A stretch of DNA of 64,000 bases from Marisa cornuarietis (GCA_004794655.1 SMMW01000619.1:992001-1056000), one strand, 5' to 3'; numbered from the stretch's first letter, positions 45,555 through 57,221 are shown. The notes: a model not told the origin generated them from the sequence alone. Numbers and translations: made by a program.

Positions 45555-45996
45555 GTAACAACCTGTAATCATTAAAGACTATTATTAATGAACGTGTTAT
45601 TACCTAGCAATGGCACTCACAGGTATCATGTTAACAAACACTGCTGTTGAAAAGATGAAGCAACATATTCTCTGCAGGAAGGATAATGCAAGTCTGAAAA
45701 ATAATTTCATGAACTGTGAAAGGGACAAGTATTGTTGACGATATAACATTCTGTGATAAACGTGGACATGACGGTGATATCTTTGCTTATCATTGTCTAG
45801 TGTATCACAACTTTACTACAAGTCCAGGGCTTAGTCATCTGCACTGAGAGAGACACGCAATAGAGTGAGAGAGAGAGTGAGAGAGAGAGAACTGGAAATG
45901 TTTTGACTACAAATGTACCTACACGTAGTTGTTAAGGACAAAGAAAGTGTGTTGCCAGTACCTACCCACCCCACAGCTAACACGGCAGTCACAGAC
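45555..45996 (+). promoter_or_regulatory. Upstream/promoter region of gene D
   Basis: It shares with genes B and C the order GTGTTATTACC, ACTGCTGTTGAAAAGATG and GGGACAAGTATTGTTGAC, then GTTGTTAAGGACA and TTGCCAGTACC shortly before the ATG. Promoter function is inferred. Confidence 0.45.
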
Positions 45997-46042
45997 ATGG
46001 CGGGGTGCGGGTACCCAGCTCTTATCTTCACTCTTGTTTTGG
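45997..46042 (+). CDS. Gene D exon 1: signal peptide
   Basis: 46 nt, ATG in GACATGG, donor G|GTATGT. The intron minisatellite starts directly at the donor. Confidence 0.82.
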
Positions 46043-47939
46043 GTATGTACTTGTGTGTTGTATAGATGTTTAGTCTTGTACGAAGTAGTACTGTGTGTTG
46101 TATAGATGTTTAGTCTTGTACGAAGTATTACTGTGTGTTGTACAGATGTTTAGTCTTGTACTGGGTAGTACTTGTATGTTGTACAGATGTTTAGTCTTGT
46201 ACTGAGTAGTACTTCTCTGTTGTACAGATGATGAGTCTTGTACTGGGTAGAACTTGTATGTTGTACAGATGTTTAGTCTTGTACTGAGTAGTACTGTGTG
46301 TTGTACAGATGATTAGTCTTGTACTGGGTAGTACTTGTATGTTTTACAGATGTTTAGTCTTGTACTGAGTAGTACTTGTGTGTTGTACAGATGATGAGTC
46401 ATGTACTGGGTAGTACTTGTATGTTGTACAGATGTTTAGTCTTGTACTGAGTAGTACTTGTGTGTTGTACAGATGATTAGTCTTGTACTGGGTAGTACTT
46501 GTGTGTTGTACAGATGATTAGTCTTGTACTGGTTAGTACTTGTATGTTGTACAGATGTTTAGTCTTGTACTGGGTAATACTTGTGTGTTGTACAGATGTT
46601 TAGTCTTGTACTGAGTAGTACTGTGTGTTGTACAGATGTTAACTCTTGTACTGAGTAGTACTTGTGTGTTGTACAGATGTTTAGTATTGTACTGAGTAGT
46701 ACTTGTATGCTGTACTAATGTTCAGTCTTGTACTGAGTAGTACTTGTGTGTTGTACAGATGTTTAATCTTGTACTGGGTAGTACATGTGTGTTGTACAGA
46801 TGTTTAGTCTTGTACTGGGTAGTACTTGTGTGTTGTACATATGTTTAGTCTTGTACTGAGTAGTACTTGTGTGTTATACAGATGTTTAGTCTTGTAATGA
46901 GTAGTACTTGTATAATGTACAGATGTTCAGTCTTGTACTGAGTAGTACTTGTGTGTTGTACAGATGTTTAGCCTTGTACTGGGTAGTACATGTGTGTTGT
47001 ACAGATGTTCAGTCTTGTACGGAGTAGTACTTGTGTGTTGTACAGATGTTTAGCCTTGTACTGGGTAGTACTTGTGTGTTGTACAGATGTTCAGTCTTGT
47101 ACTGGGTAGTACTTGTGTGTTGTACAGATGTTTAGTCTTGTACTGGGTAGTACATGTGTGTTGTACAGATGTTCAGTCTTGTACTGGGTAGTACTTGTGT
47201 GTTGTACAGATGTTTAGTCTTGTACTGGGTAGTACATGTGTGTTGTACAGATGTTCAGTCTTGTACTGGGTAGTACTTGTTTGTTTTACAGATGTTTAAT
47301 CTTGTACTGAGTAGTACTTGTGTGTTGTACAGATGATTAGTCTTGTACTGAGTAGTACTTGTGTGCTGTACAGATGTTTAGTCTTGTACGAAGTTGTACT
47401 TGTATGTTGTACATATGTTTAGTCTTGTACTGAGTAGTACTTGTGTGTTGTACAGATGTTTAGTCTTGTACGGAGTAGTACTTGTGTGTAGTACAGATGT
47501 TTAGTGTTGTACTGGGTAGTACTTATATCTGCTGACACATACCTGTGAGGACATATCCACACAGCAGGTGGTGGGCTCCCACACAGCTGAGCAGCTACCC
47601 GTGTACACATGTTCTCTCACTTATGCACACTCACTCACGCAAACTCTCGCGCGCACTCATACAGAAAGTCTTGTGTGAACACGGTCCTGCGAACATGTTT
47701 CCCACATACAGCAAGTTGTGTCATCACACAGAACTGACCACGTGGCTTGATGCGTGTGGTGGACTGTGAAAGAATCTTTGGAATGATCTCTTGATTATCA
47801 GGTACAGCCGGTGGTGGCAGTCGCTGCTCCTTCACCAGATACCAGAGCTACTACTCGTTTAACAACTATTACTACTACACCTACTGTGTGTACGGCTGCT
47901 GCTCCACTGACTGCTGTAGCCACGACTACACGTGAGTCA

Positions 47940-48035
<96 letters not shown>

Positions 48036-51000
48036 TCGTTTTCACTAACATCGCCGTCTGTTCTTGCAGCATTAGTGTTGATGTCAGGACTATTCTGCTG
48101 AGCACCTCTGGTCTTGAACAGTTGACCCCAAAGATTTCAAGTTTAGCTGTGAGACATTGACTGTCCCACCCGGACTGATGCTGTAGTTGTTGCTCACGTG
48201 ACCGATAGTTTTTATTCCGTGCGATGTTTGTAGTATTGTGTTGTACACAGGAACAGTACTCTTTATTCCGTGGGACACTTAGTTGTTGTGTTGTTGTTGT
48301 CATTACAGAATGGTAGCAGAGTGGTTGGAAATCTGTGTGTAACTCAGGTACACCTACACCTGTACTTATAAATATATATACCCATTAGAGAGGATGGTCC
48401 CCGTGGATAGAAATTAAAGATTGAGATCAGCGAGATGTCTGGGTCTTTGGCCCTGGATGCTGGAGGGGAAGGTTGTACCAGAGATCTGTTCAAGGCTGTT
48501 CACATTTTCCGCTGTGGGTTTTGTCTGCTCCAGCACAGCCGACTGATGATGATGATGATGATAAAAGTGTGTAAAGACCCACCCTCTCACACAGGGCTCA
48601 AGGCTTCATCACCAGTAGGTGGTTGGTCGCAGACAACAGAGGCTTGAGGCTGGTAGACAAGCGTTGGCCCCTCGTTAGGGGCTGTTAAGGTCTGACAGCG
48701 GGTTACAGTTCATCAGGGAAGAGAGGAAGACACGTTATGACACACCGCCCGTGTCAAGTGTCTTGGTGCTCCTGTCAAGTTGTTCTTGGGAACGTAGGCT
48801 GGGGGCTGGGAGTCGATTAAATCTTTATTAGCAGCTTAGTGTAAGTGTTTGTGTACACCTAAATGTTGGCGTCAGTTGGCACGGGTATCGAGGGTGTGAT
48901 TAGCTCGAGCAAACCTCTCACCATCTTCACGTACTCATCCCCAACAGTTCACGACACTCTCCCCCCTCCCCCTCCATCTATCCTCCCGCGATGAAGACTA
49001 ACATTTGGCCTATTGGGGACATAAAACACATCTGTTAATGAAAGGGGTGATTATGTTGAGGGTGACCATGGTGGTCAACTGGTGTCACCTAGAATGCAAC
49101 CTTGTGTGTGACCTCAGCTACAGCGCTTTGCCCGGGATCATCGTTGGTGGCGTCATCGGCGGCATTCTCTTCATCTCAAGCATCGTCGCCATCATCTGCT
49201 GCTGCATCAAGAGCCAGTCTCGACCGGGCCGCGTGATACAACCGACACCTGGTACCACCGGCAACGTGGCGGTAGTCAGCTCAGGTATACACACACCCTT
49301 TAGTTTTATACATATATATATATACTTAGTAGTCAGCTCAGGTACACCTACACGTGTACTTATATATATATATATATATCCAATAGTCAGCTCAGGTATA
49401 CACACACCCTTTAGTTTTATACATATATATATATACTTAGTAGTCAGCTCAGGTACACCTACACGTGTACTTATATATATATATATCCAATAGTCAGCTC
49501 AGGTATACACACACCCTTTAGTTTTATACATATATATATACTTAGTAGTCAGCTCAGGTACACCTACACGTGTACTTATATATATATATATCCAATAGTC
49601 AGCTCAGGTATACACACACCCTTTAGTTATATATATATATACTTAGTAGTCAGCTCAGGTACACCTACACGTGTACTTATATATATATATACCCAATAGT
49701 CAGCTCAGGTATACACACACCCTTTAGTTTTATACATATATATATATATATATACTTAGTAGTGAGCTCAGGTACACCTACACGTGTACTTATATATATA
49801 TATATATCCAATAGCCAGCTCAGGTATACACACACCCTTTAGTTTTATACATAAATATATACTTAGTAGTCAGCTCAGGTACACCTACACGTGTACTTAT
49901 ATATATATATATACCCAATAGTCAGCTCAGATATACACACACCCTTTAGTTTTATACATATATATATATATACTTAGTAGTCAGCTCAGGTACACCTACA
50001 CGTGTACTTATATATATATATATACCCAATAGTCAGCTCAGGTATTCACACACCAGTAGTTTTATACATAAATATATACTTAGTAGTCAGCTCAGGTACA
50101 CCTACACGTGTACTTATATATATAAACCCAATAGTCAGCTCAGGTACACCTACACGTGTACTTATATATATATATACATAATAGTCAGCTCAGGTATACA
50201 CACACCTGTAGTTTTATATATATACATATATTTAGTAGTCAGCTCAGGTATACACACACCTGTATTTATATATATAAATATACTTAGTAGTTAGCTCAGG
50301 TACACCTACACATGTGCTTATATATATATACCCAATAGTCAGCTCAGGTACACCTACACGTGTACTTATATATATATATATATACCTAATAGTCAGCTCA
50401 GGTATACACACACCTGTAGTTTTATATATATACATATATTTAGTAGTCAGCTCAGGTATACACACACCTGTATTTATATATATAAATATACTTAGTAGTT
50501 AGCTCAGGTACACCTACACATGTGCTTATATATATATACCCAATAGTCAGCTAAGGTATACACACACCTGTACTTATATAAATATATATATACAAACACA
50601 CCCAGTAGTCAGCTCAGCCCACAGCTCAGGTCCATACACACATGCATTTGTACAAACAAAGTAGTCAGGTCAGGTATATACACACATGTACTTAATACTA
50701 TGGTCAACACAGGTAATACAGTCATCAGTACAGGTACTTAATACTATGGTCAACACAGGTAATACAGTCATTAGCACAGGTACATAATACTATAGTCAAC
50801 ACAGGTAATATAGTCGTCAGTACAGGTACATAATACTATGGTCAACACAGGTAATACAGTCATCAGTACAGGTACATAATACTATGGTCAACACAGGTAA
50901 TACAGTCATCAGTACAGGTACATAATACTATAGTCAACACAGGTAATATAGTCGTCAGTACAGGTGCATAATAAAGTCATTAGTACAGGTACATAATACT

Positions 51001-53751
51001 ATGGTCAACACAGGTAATACAGTCGTCAGTACAGGTACATAATACTATAGTCAACACAGGTAATACAGTCGTCAGTACAGGTACATAATACTATAGTCAA
51101 CACAGGTAATACAGTCGTCAGTACAGGTACATAATACTATAGTCAACACAGGTAATACAGTCGTCAGTACAGGAACATAATACTATAGTCAACACAGGTA
51201 ATACAGTCGTCAGTACAGGTACATAATACTATAGTCAACACAGGTAATACAGTCGTCAGTACAGGTACATAATACTATAGTCAACACAGGTAATACAGTC
51301 GTCAGTACAGGTACATAACACTATGGTCAACACAGGTAATACAGTCGTCAGTACAGGTAGGGATCCACGTGTTCTAACAGAGCATGACGGTAGTCACCTT
51401 ATCTTCCGGTCTGCATGTTCATTACTATTCGTCAAGTGATGTACATATTTCAGGTGTTACTGAACTTCTTAAGCAAGACATAGGCAGTGTGGGTAAGAAT
51501 ATTAACAAACACATTAAAACTGTAAAATACACCGTTAAATCTGTACAAGATACACCACACTGTGCAGTACACATCATACACACTGTACACAATGCACCCA
51601 TGTCAAACACTACACATAATATAGATTATACAATATACAACATACTGTGTAATATACATCATATACATTATACAATATACAACATGCTGTGCAATATACA
51701 TCATATACATTGTACAATATACAACATACTGTGTAATATACATCATATACATTGTACAATATACAACATACTGTGTAATATACATCATATACATTGTACA
51801 ATACACAACATACTGTGTAATATACATCATATACATTATACAATACACAACATACTGTGTAATATACATCATATACATTATACAATACACAACATACTGT
51901 GTAATATACATCATATACATTATACAATACACAACATACTGTGTAATATACATCATATACATTATACAATACACAACATACTGTGTAATATACATCATAT
52001 ACATTATACAATACACAACATACTGTGTAATATACATCATATACATTATACAATACACAACATACTGTGTAATATACATCATATACATTATACAATACAC
52101 AACATACTGTGTAATATACATCATATACATTGTGCAATATACAACATACTGTGTAATATACATCATATACATTATACAATATACACCAAACTGTGTAATA
52201 TACATCATATACATTATACAATATACACCATACTGTTCAATATACATCATATACATTATAAAATATACACCATACTGTGTAATATACATCATATACATTG
52301 TACAATATACACCATACTGTGTAATATACATCATATACAATATACAACATACTGTGTAATATACATCATATACATTATACAATATACAACATACTGTGTA
52401 AAAGACATCATATACATTAGACAATATTCAACATACTGTGTAATACACATCATATAGATTATACAATATACAACATACTGTGTAATATACATCATATTCA
52501 TTATACAACATACAACATACTGTTTAATATACATCATATACAATATACAACATACTGTGTAATATACATCATATACATTGTACAATATACAACATACTGT
52601 GTAAAAGACATCATATACATTTACAATATACAACATACTGTGTAATATACATCATATAGATTATACAATATACAACATACTGTGTAATATACATCATATT
52701 CATTATACAATATACAACATTCTGTGTAATAGACATCATATACATTATACAATATACAACATACTGTGTTATATACATCATATACAATATACAATATACA
52801 ACATACTGTGCAATAGACATCATATATATTGTACAATATACAACATACTGTGTAATATACATCATATACAATATACACCATACTGTGTAATATACATCAT
52901 ATACATTGTACAATATACACCATACTGTGTAATATACATCATATACATTGTACAATACACAACATACTGTATAATATACATCATATACATTGTGCAATAC
53001 ACAACATACTGTGTAATATACATCATATACATTGTACAATACACCATACTGTGTAATATACACCATATACATTATACAATATACAACATACTGTGTAATA
53101 TACATCATATACATTGTGCAATACACAACATACTGTGTAATATACATCATATACATTGTACAATACACAACATACTGTATAATATACATCATATACATTG
53201 TGCAATACACAACATACTGTGTAATATACATCATATACATTGTACAATATACACCATACTGTGTAATATACACCATATACATTATACAATATACAACATA
53301 CTGTGTAATATACATCATATACATTGTGCAATACACAACATACTGTGTAATATACATCATATACATTGTACAATATACACCATACTGTGCAATAGGCACC
53401 ACGCATCCTACACTATGGTAATGCACACTTTGCACTATACAAAAGGACTATGTACAAACACACACACACACACACACGTTAGAATACTTGCCAATGATGA
53501 AGGTTTTGTTGATGTGAACAGCGACCCATATGAACCAGGCGTGGTCAGCTCAGCCAGGTGCCAGTGCTCCATATGGTCCTCAGTATGGTCCACAGTATGG
53601 ACCTCAGTATGGTCTGCAGTTTGGTCCACAGTTTTCAGGGCCACCTCCTTACCAACCTCCCTTGGGCAACAAGGGGGAACTACCTCCACCCCCTCCTTCC
53701 TACAGCGACCCGGCTTATCCTCCCACCGCCACAGTCCACCCGACTTCTTAG
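45997..53751 (+). CDS. Gene D: Shisa/CYYR-like Cys-Tyr-rich membrane protein, complete
   Basis: Join 45997-46042, 47802-47931, 49118-49284 and 53522-53751: 573 nt, 190 aa, GT-AG, phases 1, 2, 1. Signal peptide MAGCGYPALIFTLVL; ectodomain with six core Cys, a Tyr-rich stretch (YYYYTYC-like) and [11 protein letters not shown]; helix GIIVGGVIGGILFISSIVAI, CCCIK; RPGRVIQPTPG; tail with only three clean YGPQ units followed by YGLQ and FGPQ, then GPPPYQPP and AYPPTA. Its exon 1 and exon 2 are the most divergent of the complete copies. Introns 1 and 3 are almost wholly tandem arrays, so the coding exons are islands in satellite-like DNA. Predicted type I membrane adaptor; function unknown. Confidence 0.87.
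46043..47525 (+). repeat. ~41-bp minisatellite filling intron 1 of gene D
   Basis: About 36 units based on GTACTTGTGTGTTGTACAGA and TGTTTAGTCTTGTACTGGGTA. The first unit is the intron's own beginning (GTATGTACTTGTGTGTTGTA), so the array was seeded from the donor-proximal intron sequence. Confidence 0.96.
47802..47931 (+). CDS. Gene D exon 2: Cys/Tyr-rich ectodomain
   Basis: 130 nt, acceptor GATTATCAG, donor AC|GTGAGT. Six Cys and a short SHDY end after the last CC. Confidence 0.87.
47940..48028. repeat. (ATC)n(GTC)n microsatellite just after exon 2 of gene D
   Basis: About 22 ATC triplets and then GTC triplets start within ten bases of the exon-2 donor. It makes poly-His and poly-Asp ORFs that are not genes. 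Confidence 0.95.
48029..49117. other. Rest of intron 2 of gene D
   Basis: Unique mixed sequence, including a short (GAT)n near 48545. No second gene is supported. Confidence 0.45.
49118..49284 (+). CDS. Gene D exon 3: transmembrane exon
   Basis: 167 nt, acceptor GACCTCAG, donor CTCAG|GTATAC. Read-through into the intron stays open for about 70 codons (to 49493), because the array units are in frame. Confidence 0.9.
49275..50630 (+). repeat. Donor-derived array in intron 3 of gene D
   Basis: About 27 half-units alternating AGTCAGCTCAGGTATACACA + CACCCTTTAGTTTTATACAT with AGTCAGCTCAGGTACACCTA + CACGTGTACTTATATATA, so the basic repeat is a ~105-bp dimer. Nearly every half-unit keeps CAG|GTAYAC, the complete exon-3 donor with the final exon bases. 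Confidence 0.94.
50690..51358 (+). repeat. ~45-bp array with paired CAGGTA sites in intron 3 of gene D
   Basis: About 14 units of CATAATACTATGGTCAACAC, AGGTAATACAGTCGTCAGTA and CAGGTA. Every unit contains two CAG|GTA sequences (ACACAG|GTAATA and GTACAG|GTACAT). Confidence 0.95.
51600..53395. repeat. 42-bp satellite in intron 3 of gene D
   Basis: About 42 units of CATACTGTGTAATATACATC followed by ATATACATTATACAATATAC(AA). The unit is 14 codons long with few stops, so both strands give long false ORFs (up to 357 codons). Local homogenised sub-blocks differ at one or two bases (TTATACAATACAC versus TTGTACAATATAC). Confidence 0.97.
53522..53751 (+). CDS. Gene D exon 4: YGPQ-repeat and PPxY tail
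   Basis: 230 nt, acceptor GTGAACAG, stop TAG at 53749-53751. The shortest tail of the family. After the stop the sequence (GTGTGCGACACCCAG) resembles gene A (GGGTACAACACCCAG), not B and C. Confidence 0.9.
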
Positions 53752-54381
53752 AGGTGTGCGACACCCAGCTGATCATTTCTGGCGGAGGTGTTCGAGGACA
53801 TGTCACCAGCATTGCAGTCGTCGTGCTACACCATTAAGAGATCGTGTTGTAAATAGTCAAACATTATACACTCTGGTCAGCCACTTTCCAAAGATTGTGT
53901 CAATGGTGACATTTTACAGATTTTCAGAGAATATTAAACTTGCAAGTAAGCGGGTGGTTGATTCATTCCAGTCAAACACAAATGTACAAAAACAAGACTA
54001 CTTTCTCTTGAGAAAGAGAAATGAAACAAGTCTGCTTAGAGTTCAAGATCTTTATTGGTCATTACCTGGGCTCCGGTGAGTTCTCTGTGATTTGACTTCA
54101 GTGTCCAAGACTTTGTATTTATATGTCAAAATGTAAGTTACTTTTACTATCTTTGCTTGATTTGGATGACACAGAGTGACACTGATTTCAGTCTGTTTGA
54201 TGTGATATGATGATGCAACTATTTATTTTTCCCTAAATAGAAAGAAAACAAAATGATTAAAACACTTCCAGGCTCTGCACGATCATCTTGAGAAAATCAA
54301 AAACAAAGCATGGATGCTCTGAGGGAATGGGGCATGAGACGGATCCACGGGCAGGGGAAAGTTAGTCGCTTTGGTGTGTTT

Positions 54382-54385
<4 letters not shown>
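53752..54385. other. 3' flank of gene D
   Basis: AT-rich sequence without a canonical AATAAA near the stop. ATTAAA at 53933-53938 is a weak candidate polyadenylation signal. No gene. Confidence 0.4.

Positions 54386-54387
<2 letters not shown>

Positions 54388-54450
<63 letters not shown>
54388..54450. repeat. (CA)n microsatellite
   Basis: About 31 CA dinucleotides. Confidence 0.95.
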
Positions 54451-54454
<4 letters not shown>

Positions 54455-54839
54455 GCTGGCACAGGCGTGGCCTCAACACCAAGGCCGTGCACAACAGCTC
54501 ACAAGACATCAGAAGGTTTCAGTCCACGCTGTTGGTGCTCGTTGATCTAGAAGCCAAAATGTAGCGAACCGGTTGTGAGATGAGAAATTGTCAAATTTGC
54601 GGTGATCAAAGTGGGTAAAATATGAGTGTAAACATCTCTAGTCAACAAAACCAAGCGATGAATGGCGCAAGAAACCTTCAGGAACAGACTGGCTGTCGAT
54701 GGGAACGCAGAAGGCCGCAGACAGGCAAATTATTGAACAGAAAGACGAAGAAGCACGTGTCCAATAATAAGCACACAACTCACAACAGGTCATCGAAGAC
54801 AACAACAGTTACAGAGAGCTCGTCCCCTCCAGCCGGTTA

Positions 54840-55260
54840 AGCGAAGGGACATAAGTCTCTGACGGCAACATGACACTTGCCAGACGGATGGGTCCACCAT
54901 CACATGGACTTCGTCCTGCTGCTAGACGATTTGAAGCCAGCATCAAGGCCAAGATGAGAACAATTCCAGGCACTGACAGAGACAGGGACCATGACCTTGT
55001 TTTAACAAGCCTGGTTGAAACTGAGGGTGATGTGTCTCTCAAACATCCCCCGAGTCTGCCTGACCTGGAGCCCCAACCCTTGCGCAAATGGTCAAGACCA
55101 AAGTTGGAGAAACTCAACTTGGTGGCCTGTAGTTCAGGCATCGTCGCTGGAAACGTCAGCAAGGCGCTACTGTCGTCAGTCGAGGATGTGTAGGGCGTCA
55201 ACAGATGAAACATCCCTGAGTCATCATCAACATCTTACATCCTTTGTTGGCCGCCAGAAC
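54840..55260 (+). mobile_element. RTE endonuclease-end fragment
   Basis: TTGCCAGACGGATGGGTCCA, GACGATTTGAAGCCAGCATC, GACAGGGACCATGACCTTGT and CTGGTTGAAACTGAGG align with 14255-14405 of the RTE element (end of the endonuclease with SDHDLV, here RDHDLV) and on into the linker. Degenerate, with frameshifts. Confidence 0.72.
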
Positions 55261-55294
55261 GGAAAAAGGAGAAAGAAGATACAGCATGACACCT

Positions 55295-55675
55295 ACATCA
55301 TGGCAGGGCCGCCGAGAGCCAGCACGGGGCCCGGGGCAGAGAACTTTTCTGAGCCCCTTGTAACGATTATAAATGTAATCGTGATTTTTTTTCTCCGGGA
55401 TATAGTAGTACGATTATAAGCTATAATTAAATTGGCAATATCTGCATTTCCTTTAGTAAAGTAATATAGACAGCAAGCAACTAAGATGTACACCACTGCA
55501 CGAGATGACCATTTTACAGCCCATGCACTTAAGTGGTCAGTAAATAAGGAAAAAATGATTTTGCATTTTGCAGCCGTGTTACTGTTTTTGTTTTCTTTCC
55601 TCGGAGATTTACTTTAATATATATCTATATCTATATATATATAGACCAAGGCCTGGCCCCCCCCCCTCCGTTCAG
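55295..55675 (+). repeat. Dispersed ~380-bp repeat, copy 1
   Basis: It begins GGGCCGCCGAGAGCCAGCAC and ends GACCAAGGCCTGGCCCCC. The same ends and spacing occur at 59545-59912. No coding capacity. It could be a short non-autonomous DNA transposon, but target-site duplications were not established. Confidence 0.6.
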
Positions 55676-56164
55676 ACCCGCAGGTCCGGGTACACCAGAC
55701 CCTCCTATCCTCGTCAGGCGTGCACCGTGGCCAGGTGTGACTAGACTTGTCAGGTGAATGTATGGCCCGGTTACTGAATGTCCGTCACTGACTTCCTGGT
55801 TACTAGAAACTTCGCAGATTTGCACGAGTGCACATACACCCTGGCCTTTACAAACTCGGGGTCTTAACACTGGTCTTTACAGAGTGCGAGTTACCTGCCA
55901 CATGTGTTGTGCACCTGTCCACACATTTTTTTTTTAAGGAGGAATCGCTTGATGTGCTTTGGTTGTGAACATTTGCTGTCGTATAATTCTGAAATGTTCT
56001 CCCCTTGGGGTGCAAGGCATGAAAGACACTGTCTGAAGTGATCTAGACATACTTGTGTATATATAAACAACAAAGGTGTAGTTTCTGGATTTCTCGTTAG
56101 TTCAAGCAGATTACATTTGGCAGGTAAGGTGCCTGAGCTGTGAGGGGGTGGGGGAGACCGGTTG

Positions 56165-56825
56165 TCCATAAGACTAGTGTATGTGTGAGAGTGTGAGTGT
56201 GAGTGAGAGAGAGAGAGAGAGTGTGTGTGTGTGAGAGTGTGAGTGTGTGTGAGAGAGTGTGTGTGTGAGTGTGTGTGAGTGTGTGTGTGAGAGAGAGTGT
56301 GTGTGTGAGTGTGTGTGTGTGTGTGTTTGAGAGAGTGTGTGTGTGAGAGTGTGAGTGTGTGTGAGAGAGATAGAGAGAGAGAGAGTGTGTGTGTGTGTGA
56401 GAGAGAGTGTGTGTGTGAGAGTGTGTGTGTGAGAGTGTGAGTGTGTGTGTGAGAGTGTGTGTGTGAGTGTGTGTGTGTGTGAGAGAGAGTGTGTGTGTGA
56501 GAGTGTGTGTGTGAGAGTGTGAGTGTGTGTGTGAGAGTGTGTGTGTGAGTGTGTGTGAGAGAGTGTGTGTGTGAGAGTGTGTGTGTGAGAGTGTGAGTGT
56601 GTGTGAGAGAGATAGAGAGAGAGTGTGTGTGAGAGTGTGTGTGTGAGAGAGATAGAGAGAGAGTGTGTGTGTGTGTGTGAGAGAGAGAGTGTGAGTGTGT
56701 GTGTGTGTATAAGAGAGAGAGAGTGTGTGTGTGTGTGTGAGTGTGTGTGTGTGTGTGAGAGAGAGAGTGTGAGTGTGTGTGTGTGTATAAGAGAGAGATA
56801 GTGTGTGTGTGTGTGTGAGTGTGTG

Positions 56826-56858
<33 letters not shown>
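56165..56858. repeat. (GT)n(GA)n low-complexity block
   Basis: Alternating GTGTGTGAGAGAGTGT steps for about 650 bases, then CA repeats. The long ORFs on the minus strand (up to 320 codons of Ser/His/Thr/Leu) are artefacts. Confidence 0.95.
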
Positions 56859-56859
<1 letters not shown>

Positions 56860-57221
56860 TCGCCACCCTCGAAGAAGTCCACACTACGCAGCACGAGCGA
56901 TTTTCCTTTTTAATCAAACACATCTCGGACCACATGACCCGGGTCCAGTGTTGGCTCAGGTCTCATTTTTCTCAACATGATCTGTGTTACGGTAATGACA
57001 AATACAAGGGAGACAATTTTGCAAAAGTTATTTCCAGACACCGAGATAGCTTCACTTTGTTTCTTATCTGTTAACAACTTTTCCTCTTTGTGTCGTTGCC
57101 CACAAACAGATTATCCGCCCTTTGGTTGTCTGCGACTATACTTTGTAAAATAAACATGTGATCCATTGTACTGATTGAATCTTGCTTGTTCGTCACTAAA
57201 GAACTTATTTGTGTACGATAT

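Noticed and set aside
47811..48303. Poly-His (+) and poly-Asp (-) proteins
   Set aside because: Produced by the (ATC)n(GTC)n run directly after the exon-2 donor of gene D.
51384..53837. Open frames of 203-357 codons on both strands
   Set aside because: They run through the 42-bp satellite, whose length is a multiple of three; the protein would be a pure 14-residue repeat on each strand. One + frame continues into exon 4 of gene D but in the wrong frame.
55891..56935. Minus-strand frames of 253-320 codons rich in Ser/His/Thr/Leu
   Set aside because: Low-complexity (GT)n(GA)n translated; no stop codons simply because of composition.
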